A stretch of 7,044 nucleotides of DNA from Planctomycetota bacterium (GTDB taxonomy: Bacteria > Planctomycetota > GCA-002687715), in contig JABSRK010000186.1 of NCBI GenBank assembly GCA_013213915.1, positions 1-7,044 on the forward strand. The letters run 5' to 3'. Shown one piece after another: positions 1 to 7,044 of the stretch. The position numbers and the translations under genes are program-made. The notes under the pieces were generated by a model that was not told the DNA's origin, searched no databases, and worked only from the letters and a program-made list of their open reading frames with translations. Position 1 is the first letter of the stretch. Each line of letters opens with the position of its first letter.

Positions 1-681
1 CAGGGACGTGTCACGCCGCCGGCCCTCGTCCTTGGAGATGGTCCGCGAGTGCGCGGCGACGCCGCCGTCCGCGTCGGCCCGGTGCGCCGTCACAGAAAAG
101 GGGGCGATCTCGTCGACGAACGCACCGTCATCTACGGCGACGCTCGCACGGCGATGACTCTCGAGGGCGAACGCATCCTGGTCCTCGCGGCTGATGTTCC
201 ATCGCTCGGCGACACGCTCGGCGGTGATGCCCATGCCGTACGCGATGGCGACGTTTTCGTCGTCGAAGATCTTCGGGTTGAGTTCCGGCCGATGCCCCAT
301 CATCGGGACGAGGCTCATGCTCTCGGCACCAGCCGCGATCATGACCTTGGCCTCGCCGAGGCGGATGCGGTCGGCCGCCCACGCGACGGCCTGCAGGCCC
401 GACGCGCAGAACCGGTTAACGGTCACCCCGGGGACGCTCTGCGGCAGCCCCGCGAGGAGCAGCGCGATCCGCGCGACATTCATGCCTTGCGGCCCTTCGG
501 GCATGGCGCAGCCGACGATGACGTCGCCGATGAGCTGAGGGTCGAGGCCCGGGCAACGGTCGATTGCAGCGCGCAGGCAATGGGCGAGCAGGTCGTCCGG
601 CCGTGTGTGGGCGAACGATCCCCGGAACGCCTTGCCGACAGGTGTCCGCACCGCAGCGACGATGTATGCGTGGTTCCCCAT
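1..681 (-). CDS. fadA: Acetyl-CoA acyltransferase (3-ketoacyl-CoA thiolase), 5' part, cut by left window edge
   Basis: This gene would catalyse the last step of beta-oxidation: CoA-dependent cleavage of 3-ketoacyl-CoA into acetyl-CoA and a shortened acyl-CoA. The frame reads MGNHAYIVAAVRTPVGK at its start and stays open for 227 codons to base 1. A thiolase is normally about 390-400 residues, so roughly 58% is present. Visible thiolase N-terminal marks are VRTPVGK (residues 11-17), the nucleophilic cysteine C92 in NRFCASGLQA, GAESMS (118-123), and the AERVAERWNISREDQDAFA stretch (154-172). The C-terminal His and second Cys lie beyond the edge. The ATG at 681 follows the fadN stop by four bases and has GGAA (690-693) eight bases upstream, so it is probably translated from the fadN mRNA. 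The operon context favours a degradative thiolase over a biosynthetic acetyl-CoA acetyltransferase, but the sequence alone cannot fully separate them. The family call is very secure and the symbol moderately so. Confidence 0.93.
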   Translation of the reverse strand, partial: MGNHAYIVAAVRTPVGKAFRGSFAHTRPDDLLAHCLRAAIDRCPGLDPQLIGDVIVGCAMPEGPQGMNVARIALLLAGLPQSVPGVTVNRFCASGLQAVAWAADRIRLGEAKVMIAAGAESMSLVPMMGHRPELNPKIFDDENVAIAYGMGITAERVAERWNISREDQDAFALESHRRASVAVDDGAFVDEIAPFSVTAHRADADGGVAAHSRTISKDEGRRRDTSL

Positions 682-685
682 CCGA

Positions 686-3043
686 TCAGTTCCGAAGCGG
701 TTTTCCAGCCGTCATCATGTGGGCGATGCGGTCCCGCGTCTTTTCGGTGCCGCACAATTCTACGAAGGCGTGTCGCTCGCGGTCGAGCAACCACTGCTCG
801 TCGACGGCCGTGCCTGGGTCGACATCACCGCCGCACATGACCTCGGCGATTCGTGTGGCGCACAGTGCGTCGTGGTCAGAAGCGAAGCCGCCGGCGTGCA
901 AGTTCGCGATCATGCCCTTGAGATTCGCGAGCCCGGTCGATCCGGCGACAATGACTTGCCCGGGGAGGGGGGGGCGGTAGCCCGTTTCCGCCATGCCACG
1001 CGCAGTGGCGAGCGCCGCGTGCAGGACCTCGTGCACGTTCATGACGACGACATCCGCGTCTCGCAGGTATCCGAGCCTCCGCGCGTCGTCGGCGCTGGCC
1101 GACGCGGCGGCCTTGGCGATAAAGCCGAAGCGCTCCATCAGCGTCTTGAGTGGGTCAGCCGTCAGGGCAGCTCGTCGCGCCGTTTCCTTGAGCCCCGCAC
1201 CGGCGGGCAGGAGGCCAACCCCGATCTCGACCAATCCTGCGTAGGTCTCGAATCCGGCGACGAGCCGGTCGCAGTGCATCAGGACCTCGCATCCACCGCC
1301 GAGCGCCACGCCGTGGGGTGCGCCGACGACCGGGATCGGCGCGTGACGCAGCTGCATCGTCATTTGCTGGAATTGCCGGATAAGGGCATCGACCTTGTCC
1401 AGAGATCCCGAGGCGAGCACGCTACCGATCTCGGACAGGTCGGCGCCGGCGCAGAAGGGGGCATCTCGCCTCCACAGTACGAGGGCGCTTGCGCGGTCGC
1501 AGGCGACGCCGAGGGCTTCGACGATCCCGTCGAGGGCCGCGGTGCCGAGCGTGCCCATCTTGGTCTGGACCGACAAGATGCCGATCTCGCCGTCCAGTGT
1601 CCACAGGCGTACGGCGTCGTTCTCGAACCACGACTCGCCATGCTCCTCCGTCGCTTCCCCTGTGACCCGGTCCGGGAAGTGCTGCCGCTTGTAGACCGGC
1701 AACTTGGAGCGGGCGACGACGCCGCCGTTAGCTGCATCCCACGAACCGGCCGCCACGTGGACCGCGTCTTGCTCCATTACCCACGGCGGCAGCGGTGTGT
1801 CGGCGAGGGCGCGTCCCGCGGTGATGTCCTCGGAGATCCACGCCGCGACTCGACCCCAGCCCGTGTCCTGCCACTGCTCGAAGGGTCCTCGGCCCCAGCC
1901 GAATCCCCAGCGAATCGCGAGATCAACGTCGCGCGCGGTGTGGGCGATGTCCTGCAGGTGCACGGCGGCGTAGTGCCATACGTCACGATGAATACGCCAG
2001 AGGAGTTGAGCTTCCGGATGGTCGCAGCCGCGTAGCGCCGCCATGCGGGCGAGTGCGTCGCGTTCGGCGAGCAGACCTTGCACCTGGTCTGCGATGACGG
2101 GGGCGTTGGGGCGGTAAGCCCCGGTCTCCGTGTCGAGGACTTCGATCCCACCCTTGGTCTTGCGGTACACGCCGGCGCCAGCCTTCTGGCCGACGGCCCC
2201 GCGTTCAATGAGGCCAGCGATCCACTGCGGGAGGGCGTAAAGGCGGTGCCACGGGTCGTCTTCCAGAGCCCGCGCCGATGCGTCGACCACGTGCCCGAGC
2301 GTATCGAGTCCCACGACATCCGCCGTCCGATACGTCGCGCTCTTGGGGCGTCCGATGGCCGGGCCGGTCAACGCATCGACGACGTCGGGCGCGATGCCCA
2401 GGTCCGCCGCGTGATGGAACGTCGAGAGCATGGAGAACACACCGACGCGGTTGGCGACGAAATTGGGGACGTCCTTCGCGCGTACCACGCCCTTGCCGAT
2501 CCGGGTCACCAGGAAGGTCTCGAGCCGGTCGAGCAGGTCATCGTCCGTCGCCGCGGCCGGCACGAGCTCCACGAGGTGCATGTAACGCGGCGGGTTGAAG
2601 AAGTGGATGCCGCAGAAACGGGGCCGGACATCCTCCGGCAGCGTCTCCTGCAGGACCGAGAGGGAGAGCCCCGATGTGTTGGACGCCAGCACCGCGTCGG
2701 GACCGAGGTGTGGGACGATGCGCTCGTAGAGCTCTCGCTTGAGATCGGTGCGTTCAGCGATGGCCTCGATGACGAGGTCGCAGTTGGCGAGCGCGCTGAG
2801 CCCGTTGTCGTACGAAAGGGGTTCGACGAGGGCGAGCGCTTCGGGCGTAGCGAGGGGTGGCGGCCTGAGCTTGGTCAGGCGAGCAGCGGCCGCACTGGCG
2901 GCCGCGTCGGGGTCGTCGCCTTCGCCCGCGAGTTCGAGCAGTAGGACCGGCATCCCCGCGTTGGCGAGGTGGGCAGCGATCTGGGCTCCCATGACGCCAG
3001 CCCCCAGGACGGCGCAGCGGCGGGGCCGGAACGGCCTGGTCAT
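686..3043 (-). CDS. fadN: 3-hydroxyacyl-CoA dehydrogenase / enoyl-CoA hydratase fusion (FadN type)
   Basis: This is a two-activity beta-oxidation enzyme of 785 residues: hydration of trans-2-enoyl-CoA, then NAD-dependent oxidation of 3-hydroxyacyl-CoA. The dehydrogenase comes first. It has the Rossmann motif GAGVMG (14-19), SNTSG (121-125), the catalytic pair H147 and E159 in the HFFNPPRYMHLVE stretch, and N194 in KDVPNFVANRV. Its C-terminal helical domain follows (about 195-430, with IGRPKSATYRT and KWGFGW-like IRWGFGWGRGPFE). The crotonase domain occupies about 475-690, with CAGADLSEI (531-539) and both expected catalytic glutamates, E586 in GGGCE and E606 in LVEIGVG, 20 residues apart as in E. 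coli FadB. This domain order, the length and the C-terminal KPLRN match Bacillus subtilis FadN (YusL, about 789 aa) and not FadB, where the hydratase comes first. The chosen start is ATG at 3043, overlapping the fadE stop as ATGA with a Shine-Dalgarno-like site upstream. An ATG at 3079 would add 12 residues, MATAAAPRGNNR, that have no family counterpart. Confidence 0.95.
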   Translation of the reverse strand: MTRPFRPRRCAVLGAGVMGAQIAAHLANAGMPVLLLELAGEGDDPDAAASAAAARLTKLRPPPLATPEALALVEPLSYDNGLSALANCDLVIEAIAERTDLKRELYERIVPHLGPDAVLASNTSGLSLSVLQETLPEDVRPRFCGIHFFNPPRYMHLVELVPAAATDDDLLDRLETFLVTRIGKGVVRAKDVPNFVANRVGVFSMLSTFHHAADLGIAPDVVDALTGPAIGRPKSATYRTADVVGLDTLGHVVDASARALEDDPWHRLYALPQWIAGLIERGAVGQKAGAGVYRKTKGGIEVLDTETGAYRPNAPVIADQVQGLLAERDALARMAALRGCDHPEAQLLWRIHRDVWHYAAVHLQDIAHTARDVDLAIRWGFGWGRGPFEQWQDTGWGRVAAWISEDITAGRALADTPLPPWVMEQDAVHVAAGSWDAANGGVVARSKLPVYKRQHFPDRVTGEATEEHGESWFENDAVRLWTLDGEIGILSVQTKMGTLGTAALDGIVEALGVACDRASALVLWRRDAPFCAGADLSEIGSVLASGSLDKVDALIRQFQQMTMQLRHAPIPVVGAPHGVALGGGCEVLMHCDRLVAGFETYAGLVEIGVGLLPAGAGLKETARRAALTADPLKTLMERFGFIAKAAASASADDARRLGYLRDADVVVMNVHEVLHAALATARGMAETGYRPPLPGQVIVAGSTGLANLKGMIANLHAGGFASDHDALCATRIAEVMCGGDVDPGTAVDEQWLLDRERHAFVELCGTEKTRDRIAHMMTAGKPLRN
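690..693 (-). promoter_or_regulatory. Weak ribosome binding site of the thiolase gene
   Basis: GGAA on the minus strand lies in the last codons of fadN, eight bases before the thiolase ATG at 681. It is short, so re-initiation by ribosomes ending fadN (stop four bases upstream of the ATG) probably contributes as well. This is inference from spacing. Confidence 0.4.
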
Positions 3044-5454
3044 GCGGTTGTTCCCTCTCGGTGCCGCTGCTGTCGCCACGGGACGCCACCGAATTCGTCT
3101 TCGTCGAACTCATCGACGGCGATGGCGTACGCCACGGCCTCCCGGGCGGCGAGCACGATGCTCATCTCGGCGTCGCTGAGCGCAGCGTTGTCACGGAGTC
3201 GCCGCTCGTAGGGCGCGGCGTCGATCGTGGCGCGCAGCGCGTGCTCAAGCCGTCCGGTAACGTCGTCCTTGTCCATGCACACGTACGCGCCGCGACAGAG
3301 CCGGTCGCGCGCTTCGCCGGGCTCGAGCATGACCCGCGCCACCTTGTGTCCCAGGTCGTCGGCAGGCGGTAGCCGACGCCGGCCAAGGGGGAACAGCGCC
3401 AGGCGGAGCACCCACGCGAGGGGTCGCGCGGGGAGGTTCTGCAAGATGCCCTGGAGCGCCCCCTGGATGCGCCAGAGCGACCGTTGAAGGTTCCAGTGGA
3501 CGAACGCTCGGTCCGCATCCGGTCGGCCGTCGTCCTCGAATCGCTTGAGGACACAACTCGACATGTACAGCTCTGCGAGCACATCGGCGAACCGCCCCGA
3601 GAGCTTCTCTTTGCGCTTCAGCATTCCCCCCAACGACAGAAATGCGAAATCGGCAGCGATGGCAAACGACGCGCTCGCGCGCGTGAGCTGGCGATACCAG
3701 TGACGCATCTCCCCTGACGCGGTCTTCGGGGCCGAAGCGAACCAGCCACCCGTCAGGTTGTGGAACGCCGCGCGGGACAGGTTCGCGAGGAGGTGCCGGA
3801 TGTGTCCGCCCAGCGCGCGGTCCATGGCGCGTACCGCCGTGCGGCGGTCGGTCTCGGCGGCGGCCTCCATCTCTTTGAGCAGCCACGGGTGGCAGCGGAT
3901 GGCGCCTTGCCCGAACACGATCAGCGTCCGGGTGAGGATGTTCGCGCCCTCGACCGTGATGCTGATGGGGATGAACTGGTACGCGTTGGAGAGGTAGTTG
4001 GAGGGGCCCTCGCAGATGGCGCGGCCGCCATGCACGTCCATGGCGTCGTTGACGACGCTGCGCATGCGTTCGGTGCTCTCGTACTTCAGCAAGGCGGAGA
4101 TCACCGATGGCTTTTCGCCGGCGTCGACGGCTGCAGCCGTGATGCACCGCGCCGCTTCGAGGGCGTACGTCTGTCCGGCGATATTCGCCAGTTTCTCCTC
4201 CACGCCTTCGAATTTGCCGATCGGCGTCTTGAACTGCGTGCGAATGCGTGCGTACGCGCCGGTGTTACGTGCGCAGAATTTCGCTGCGGCCGCGCTCGTC
4301 GCGGGCAGCGAGACGGATCGTCCCGCCGACAGGCAGTCCATGAGCATGCGCCAGCCCTGGCCGATGCGCTCCTCGCCGCCGATGACCTGCTCCATGGCGA
4401 TGAAGACGTCTGCGCCGCGCGTGGGGCCGTTGAGCATCGCCTGCTTGCTGACGTCGTGGCGCCGCCCGACATCGACACCCGGGAGGTCGGCCGGCACCAG
4501 GGCCAGAGTGATACCGAGGTCCTCGTCCCCGCCGAGCAGTCCGTCCGGGTCGAATGCGCGAAACGCCAGGCCGATCAGCGTGGTGACTGGCGCTAGCGTG
4601 ATGTACCGCTTGTCCCACGTGACGCGCATGCCGAGGACGTCGTCCTGGCCGTTCCATGCCCCCCGGCACACCACCCCGCGGTCGGGCATGGCGGCAGCGT
4701 CCGATCCGGCGGAGGGGGACGTCAGCGCGAACGACGGGATTTCATCCCCTGACGCCAAGCGCGGGAGATAGCGCGCGCGCTGCGCGTCCGTCCCGTAATG
4801 AAGCAGCAACTCGGCGGGACCGAGGGAGTTCGGGACCATCACCGAGATGGCCGCCGTGCATGACCGCGTTGATATCTTCTGCACGACGGCCGAATGTCCC
4901 TGGGCAGAAAATCCGAGCCCACCGTGCTCCTTCGGGATGATCATCCCCAGGAAGCCACGTGTCTTGATGAACTCCCAGACATCCGGAGGCAGGTCGCGCA
5001 GGTCGTGCGTGATCCCCCAGTCGTCGAGCATGGGGCACAGCTCCGCGGTCGCGCCGCCGAGGAACGCCTCTTCCTCGGCGCTCAGCGCCGGGGCGGGCTC
5101 GGCGAGGAAGCGATCCCAGCGAGGCGCCCCTGAGAACAGGTCAGCGTCGAACCAGACGGTGCCAGCCTCCAGGGCCTCGCGTTCGGTGTCCGACACGGGC
5201 GGCAACAGGTTGCGGATCATGGTGAGCGCGGGGCTGGCGACCAGTGTGCGCCGAATCGGCGGGATCAGGAGCGCCGCGGCCAGGCCGCAGGTGCACCAGA
5301 GCACGATGAGCAGGGTGTCGGGGCCGCCCTGCGTTGCTGTCGCGTATGCGAGCGCGCCGCAGGCCGCGGCCACCCACGTCCAGTAGGGGGCGGTGAGCCC
5401 CGCGAGAAGCCACGCGGATCCGAAAACCACGGCGATTGTGACGGCGATGTGCAT
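3040..5454 (-). CDS. fadE: Membrane-associated acyl-CoA dehydrogenase, FadE type
   Basis: This FAD enzyme of 804 residues carries out the first, committed step of beta-oxidation, oxidising acyl-CoA to trans-2-enoyl-CoA and passing electrons to the respiratory chain through an electron-transfer flavoprotein. Length and layout closely match E. coli FadE (814 aa). There is a hydrophobic N-terminus with two or three likely membrane segments (about 2-20, 23-41, 47-65), then the linker 'SDTEREALEAGTVWFDADLF'. The dehydrogenase core has MIIPKEHGGL (171-180), VPNSLGPAELLLHYGT (208-222), the flavin/substrate motif FALTSPSAGSD (242-252), NGPTRGADVF (342-351) and GQGWRML (365-371). ITVEGANILTR (499-509) carries the likely catalytic base E502, and FGQGAIRCHP (514-523) follows. 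The FadE-specific C-terminal domain continues from about 530 to the end. An in-frame TAG 18 bases upstream with no start codon between makes ATG 5454 the only plausible start. No clear Shine-Dalgarno sequence precedes it. It heads the fad genes and overlaps fadN by four bases. The frame and active site look intact. Confidence 0.96.
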   Translation of the reverse strand: MHIAVTIAVVFGSAWLLAGLTAPYWTWVAAACGALAYATATQGGPDTLLIVLWCTCGLAAALLIPPIRRTLVASPALTMIRNLLPPVSDTEREALEAGTVWFDADLFSGAPRWDRFLAEPAPALSAEEEAFLGGATAELCPMLDDWGITHDLRDLPPDVWEFIKTRGFLGMIIPKEHGGLGFSAQGHSAVVQKISTRSCTAAISVMVPNSLGPAELLLHYGTDAQRARYLPRLASGDEIPSFALTSPSAGSDAAAMPDRGVVCRGAWNGQDDVLGMRVTWDKRYITLAPVTTLIGLAFRAFDPDGLLGGDEDLGITLALVPADLPGVDVGRRHDVSKQAMLNGPTRGADVFIAMEQVIGGEERIGQGWRMLMDCLSAGRSVSLPATSAAAAKFCARNTGAYARIRTQFKTPIGKFEGVEEKLANIAGQTYALEAARCITAAAVDAGEKPSVISALLKYESTERMRSVVNDAMDVHGGRAICEGPSNYLSNAYQFIPISITVEGANILTRTLIVFGQGAIRCHPWLLKEMEAAAETDRRTAVRAMDRALGGHIRHLLANLSRAAFHNLTGGWFASAPKTASGEMRHWYRQLTRASASFAIAADFAFLSLGGMLKRKEKLSGRFADVLAELYMSSCVLKRFEDDGRPDADRAFVHWNLQRSLWRIQGALQGILQNLPARPLAWVLRLALFPLGRRRLPPADDLGHKVARVMLEPGEARDRLCRGAYVCMDKDDVTGRLEHALRATIDAAPYERRLRDNAALSDAEMSIVLAAREAVAYAIAVDEFDEDEFGGVPWRQQRHREGTTA
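3053..3059 (-). promoter_or_regulatory. Ribosome binding site deciding the fadN start
   Basis: On the minus strand GAGAGGG lies inside the end of fadE, nine bases before the ATG at 3043. Together with the ATGA overlap it favours this ATG over the one at 3079, and it suggests that fadN translation is coupled to fadE. Confidence 0.6.
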
Positions 5455-5509
5455 CGAAAGCTGGTGAGACTATACCCCCCCCGGGCGAGCGATCACCATG
5501 CGGTTTCGC
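5455..5509 (-). promoter_or_regulatory. lptD-fadE intergenic gap with possible weak fadE promoter
   Basis: This is the only gap between genes in the window. Read on the minus strand it contains a run of eight G (5475-5482) directly followed by TATAGT (5469-5474), which resembles a sigma70 -10 box. At the expected 17-base distance there is only GGTGAT, a poor -35 match. Transcription starting there would leave a leader of roughly 8-10 bases before the fadE ATG. An upstream ATG at 5499 is closed after nine codons by the in-frame TAG at about 5472. I see no hairpin followed by a T-run, so no terminator separates lptD from fadE. Either read-through from lptD or a weak local promoter is possible. 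Confidence 0.25.
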
Positions 5510-7044
5510 TCACTTACCCAGGCCGGTGCCGAGGTGATGGAGACGGGGCTCGGCCCGGATGAGCCCGGAACGCTGGATCGGGTCGAAGAGCACGCGCGGC
5601 TCGAACGAGATGAAGACGGAGACATCGTTCTCGCCCACGTCAGCCTTGAAGCCGAGCTGAAACACCCACTCCGCGCCGATGTGCGAAATCACAAGCCGAT
5701 GGTCGATGCCGCGGCTCCGCAGGAAATCGTACGAGGACTCCACGGTGAACATCCACTTCTCGTCGGCCCGCCAGTTCGTTTGCGCGAAGACCGCGTCGTA
5801 CTCGTGGTGGAAGTGGCGGAATCCGGTGTAGGCCTGGAGATTCCGCGACGGGGTGTAGCCGACAGCTATGTTGCCGACCTCGAGGCCACGTCCGTACCAG
5901 TCCACCTCGACGTCGGCGAGGAACTGCAGGTGGTCGTTGAATCGGACCAGCAGATCTACATCGAGATTGCCCCACGGCTCGCCTCGATTGTCTCGTGGGT
6001 TGGGGTAGTAGGGGGCCTCGAGCTCGAGATCAACGAAGGTGTCAACCTCCGTGCCATGGGGGCGGTGACGCAGGGTCTGAAGGAGATTGCGCAGCCTGAA
6101 CTCGAACGCCTGCAGGTTGTCGAAGGTCTCGACGTTGTCGAGGGGGATGAGGTTCGTGGGGGGCAGGTCAACACCGACGGTGTTACGGAACGTGATCTCC
6201 GGGATCATCACGTGTCGAAGACCATCGAGATCGAAGAGCCCGCCATGAGCTTCGAAGACTTTCCAGGCCTGCAGGTTCAGCGTTCCGCCGAACGTGAGTC
6301 CGATCCGATCTTCGTTCTCGTCGTCGAAGATGTCCTTTTCGTAATACGTGTAGCGGACGCCTGCGAACGGCGTGACCTTGAGCGGCCCCACGGGGACGGC
6401 GTACTCGAGCAGCGCATCGATATCGGCGCGCCACGTCCCCTGGGGGCTGATGTCCAGGTCCTCGTCGTACTTCAGGCGGCCCTTGCCTCCGCGGGCGGTG
6501 ACCGTCAGGTACAGGGGGTGATTACCGATGTCGAACAGCGGCTCGGCGACCAGGTCATACCGGATCTCCGGCTGGTACTCGACGCGCGTGAACCAGTCAT
6601 TGAAACGGGTCGAGTAGAGCCCGCTGACCATCGAGTTGAAGAACGCCTTCTTCAGGTAGACGAGGTTCTCGGGCGGCTTCTGGTCCTTCTCGTCATCCTC
6701 GAACCACGTCGGGAAGTACCCGCGGTCGCTGAACAGCTGGAACTCGACGTCCATCTGGACGCCCTCTGGCAAGAATTGCCGATGCCACCACGACAGCCGT
6801 CCGCGATTCTCTGTAGGCGGAGGCCCGAAGAGGCGATCCTTGCCCTCATCGCGCTGGTACCGGGTGACCAACTCCCCCCGGTAGGTGGGGGTTGCGTACA
6901 CGAGGTCGACGCCCACCCCGGGCCCGCGCTTGGAGTACCAGTCCAGGTGGGTTCGCCACTTGCCCCAGCGGCGGTCGTCTGCCCCGTACGTGATGTCCGT
7001 GCCGAGGGTGATGCCCAGCTCGCGCCCGAACTCGCTGCTGTTGT
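5510..7044 (-). CDS. lptD: LptD-like outer-membrane LPS-assembly beta-barrel, C-terminal part, cut by right window edge
   Basis: LptD forms the outer-membrane barrel that, with LptE, inserts lipopolysaccharide into the outer leaflet. Here 510 residues are visible, all from the barrel region. The frame is open from the edge (first residues NSSEFGRELGITLGTD), so the GTG at 6916 is internal and the true start lies outside. Supporting features are many short amphipathic, aromatic-rich strands, such as RTHLDWYSKRGPGVGVDLVY at the edge, VTPFAGVRYTYYEKDIF, LQAYTGFRHFHHEYD and EWVFQLGFKADVG. These are separated by charged loops, for example FEDDEKDQKPPEN. A SDRGYFPTWF segment followed by a YLKK strand and VEYQPEIRYDLV resembles the conserved LptD C-terminal domain as I recall it from Planctomycetes. 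The barrel ends in VSVFISFEPRVLF, then about 22 more residues without a terminal aromatic. The N-terminal signal peptide and periplasmic OstA domain are not in the window. A different large outer-membrane barrel is possible. I am fairly sure of the family, less of orthology. Confidence 0.72.
   Translation of the reverse strand, partial: NSSEFGRELGITLGTDITYGADDRRWGKWRTHLDWYSKRGPGVGVDLVYATPTYRGELVTRYQRDEGKDRLFGPPPTENRGRLSWWHRQFLPEGVQMDVEFQLFSDRGYFPTWFEDDEKDQKPPENLVYLKKAFFNSMVSGLYSTRFNDWFTRVEYQPEIRYDLVAEPLFDIGNHPLYLTVTARGGKGRLKYDEDLDISPQGTWRADIDALLEYAVPVGPLKVTPFAGVRYTYYEKDIFDDENEDRIGLTFGGTLNLQAWKVFEAHGGLFDLDGLRHVMIPEITFRNTVGVDLPPTNLIPLDNVETFDNLQAFEFRLRNLLQTLRHRPHGTEVDTFVDLELEAPYYPNPRDNRGEPWGNLDVDLLVRFNDHLQFLADVEVDWYGRGLEVGNIAVGYTPSRNLQAYTGFRHFHHEYDAVFAQTNWRADEKWMFTVESSYDFLRSRGIDHRLVISHIGAEWVFQLGFKADVGENDVSVFISFEPRVLFDPIQRSGLIRAEPRLHHLGTGLGK

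Noticed and set aside
49..840. A 263-codon open frame on the plus strand
   Set aside because: It is antisense to the thiolase, whose minus-strand frame contains the catalytic Cys motif and the long conserved thiolase stretch.
605..2035. A 476-codon open frame on the plus strand
   Set aside because: It is antisense to fadN and the thiolase. Its translation is arginine/valine/aspartate-rich with no recognisable domain, as expected from the complement of a GC-rich gene, while the minus frame has full catalytic motifs.
2078..2944. A 288-codon open frame on the plus strand
   Set aside because: It lies wholly opposite the fadN dehydrogenase domain, has low-complexity Arg/Val/Glu/Asp composition, and resembles no family I know.
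3245..4147. A 300-codon open frame on the minus strand within fadE
   Set aside because: It is a shifted frame of fadE with His/Arg/Pro-rich composition. The fadE frame through the same bases is continuous and matches the family throughout.
5470..5499. A possible short upstream ORF before fadE starting at the ATG at 5499
   Set aside because: It is only nine codons ending at the TAG near 5470-5472, with no ribosome binding site I can support. A leader-peptide role would be speculation.
5475..5500. A possible rho-independent terminator between lptD and fadE
   Set aside because: The only self-complementary part is a CCCGGG core. There is no stable stem and no T-run after it on the minus strand.
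1..7044. A defence system, mobile element, CRISPR array or RNA gene
   Set aside because: I found no direct repeats, terminal inverted repeats, transposase or integrase motifs, or tRNA-like folds. Essentially all sequence is explained by four co-oriented metabolic and envelope genes.

Overview
This is a GC-rich, gene-dense stretch in which all supported genes lie on the minus strand, so transcription runs from the right edge of the window to the left. The order of transcription is a 3' portion of an outer-membrane LptD-like beta-barrel gene, then fadE (acyl-CoA dehydrogenase), fadN (3-hydroxyacyl-CoA dehydrogenase/enoyl-CoA hydratase fusion), and the 5' portion of a fadA-type thiolase. Both edges of the window cut through a gene.

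The LptD-like protein implies a two-membrane (Gram-negative type) bacterium. The wording of its barrel region (a long charged loop, then a conserved strand pair with a 'QPEIRYDL' stretch, and a late 'FEPR' strand) reminds me of the divergent LptD homologues of Planctomycetes and related lineages more than of proteobacterial LptD. This phylum suggestion rests on memory of family patterns and is weak. GC-rich third positions across all four genes suggest one native genome segment, with no sign of recent transfer.

Region by region: 5510-7044 holds the LptD-like C-terminal region, open to the right edge. Positions 5455-5509 are the only intergenic gap (55 bases), with an 8-base G/C homopolymer next to a weak -10-like hexamer. 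Positions 3040-5454 hold fadE, with an N-terminal membrane region. Positions 686-3043 hold fadN, whose start overlaps the fadE stop in an ATGA arrangement. Positions 1-681 hold the thiolase, starting four bases after the fadN stop and running off the left edge at residue 227.

Together fadE, fadN and fadA supply every step of one turn of fatty-acid beta-oxidation: acyl-CoA to trans-2-enoyl-CoA (FadE), hydration and NAD-dependent oxidation (FadN), and thiolytic release of acetyl-CoA (FadA). No acyl-CoA ligase, transporter or FadR/PsrA-type regulator is visible here. The set is a mosaic of types: an Escherichia coli-style membrane-anchored FadE beside a Bacillus-style FadN rather than a FadB. 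I saw no RNA genes, mobile elements, CRISPR arrays or sizeable repeats, and nothing that looks like a wholly new system.
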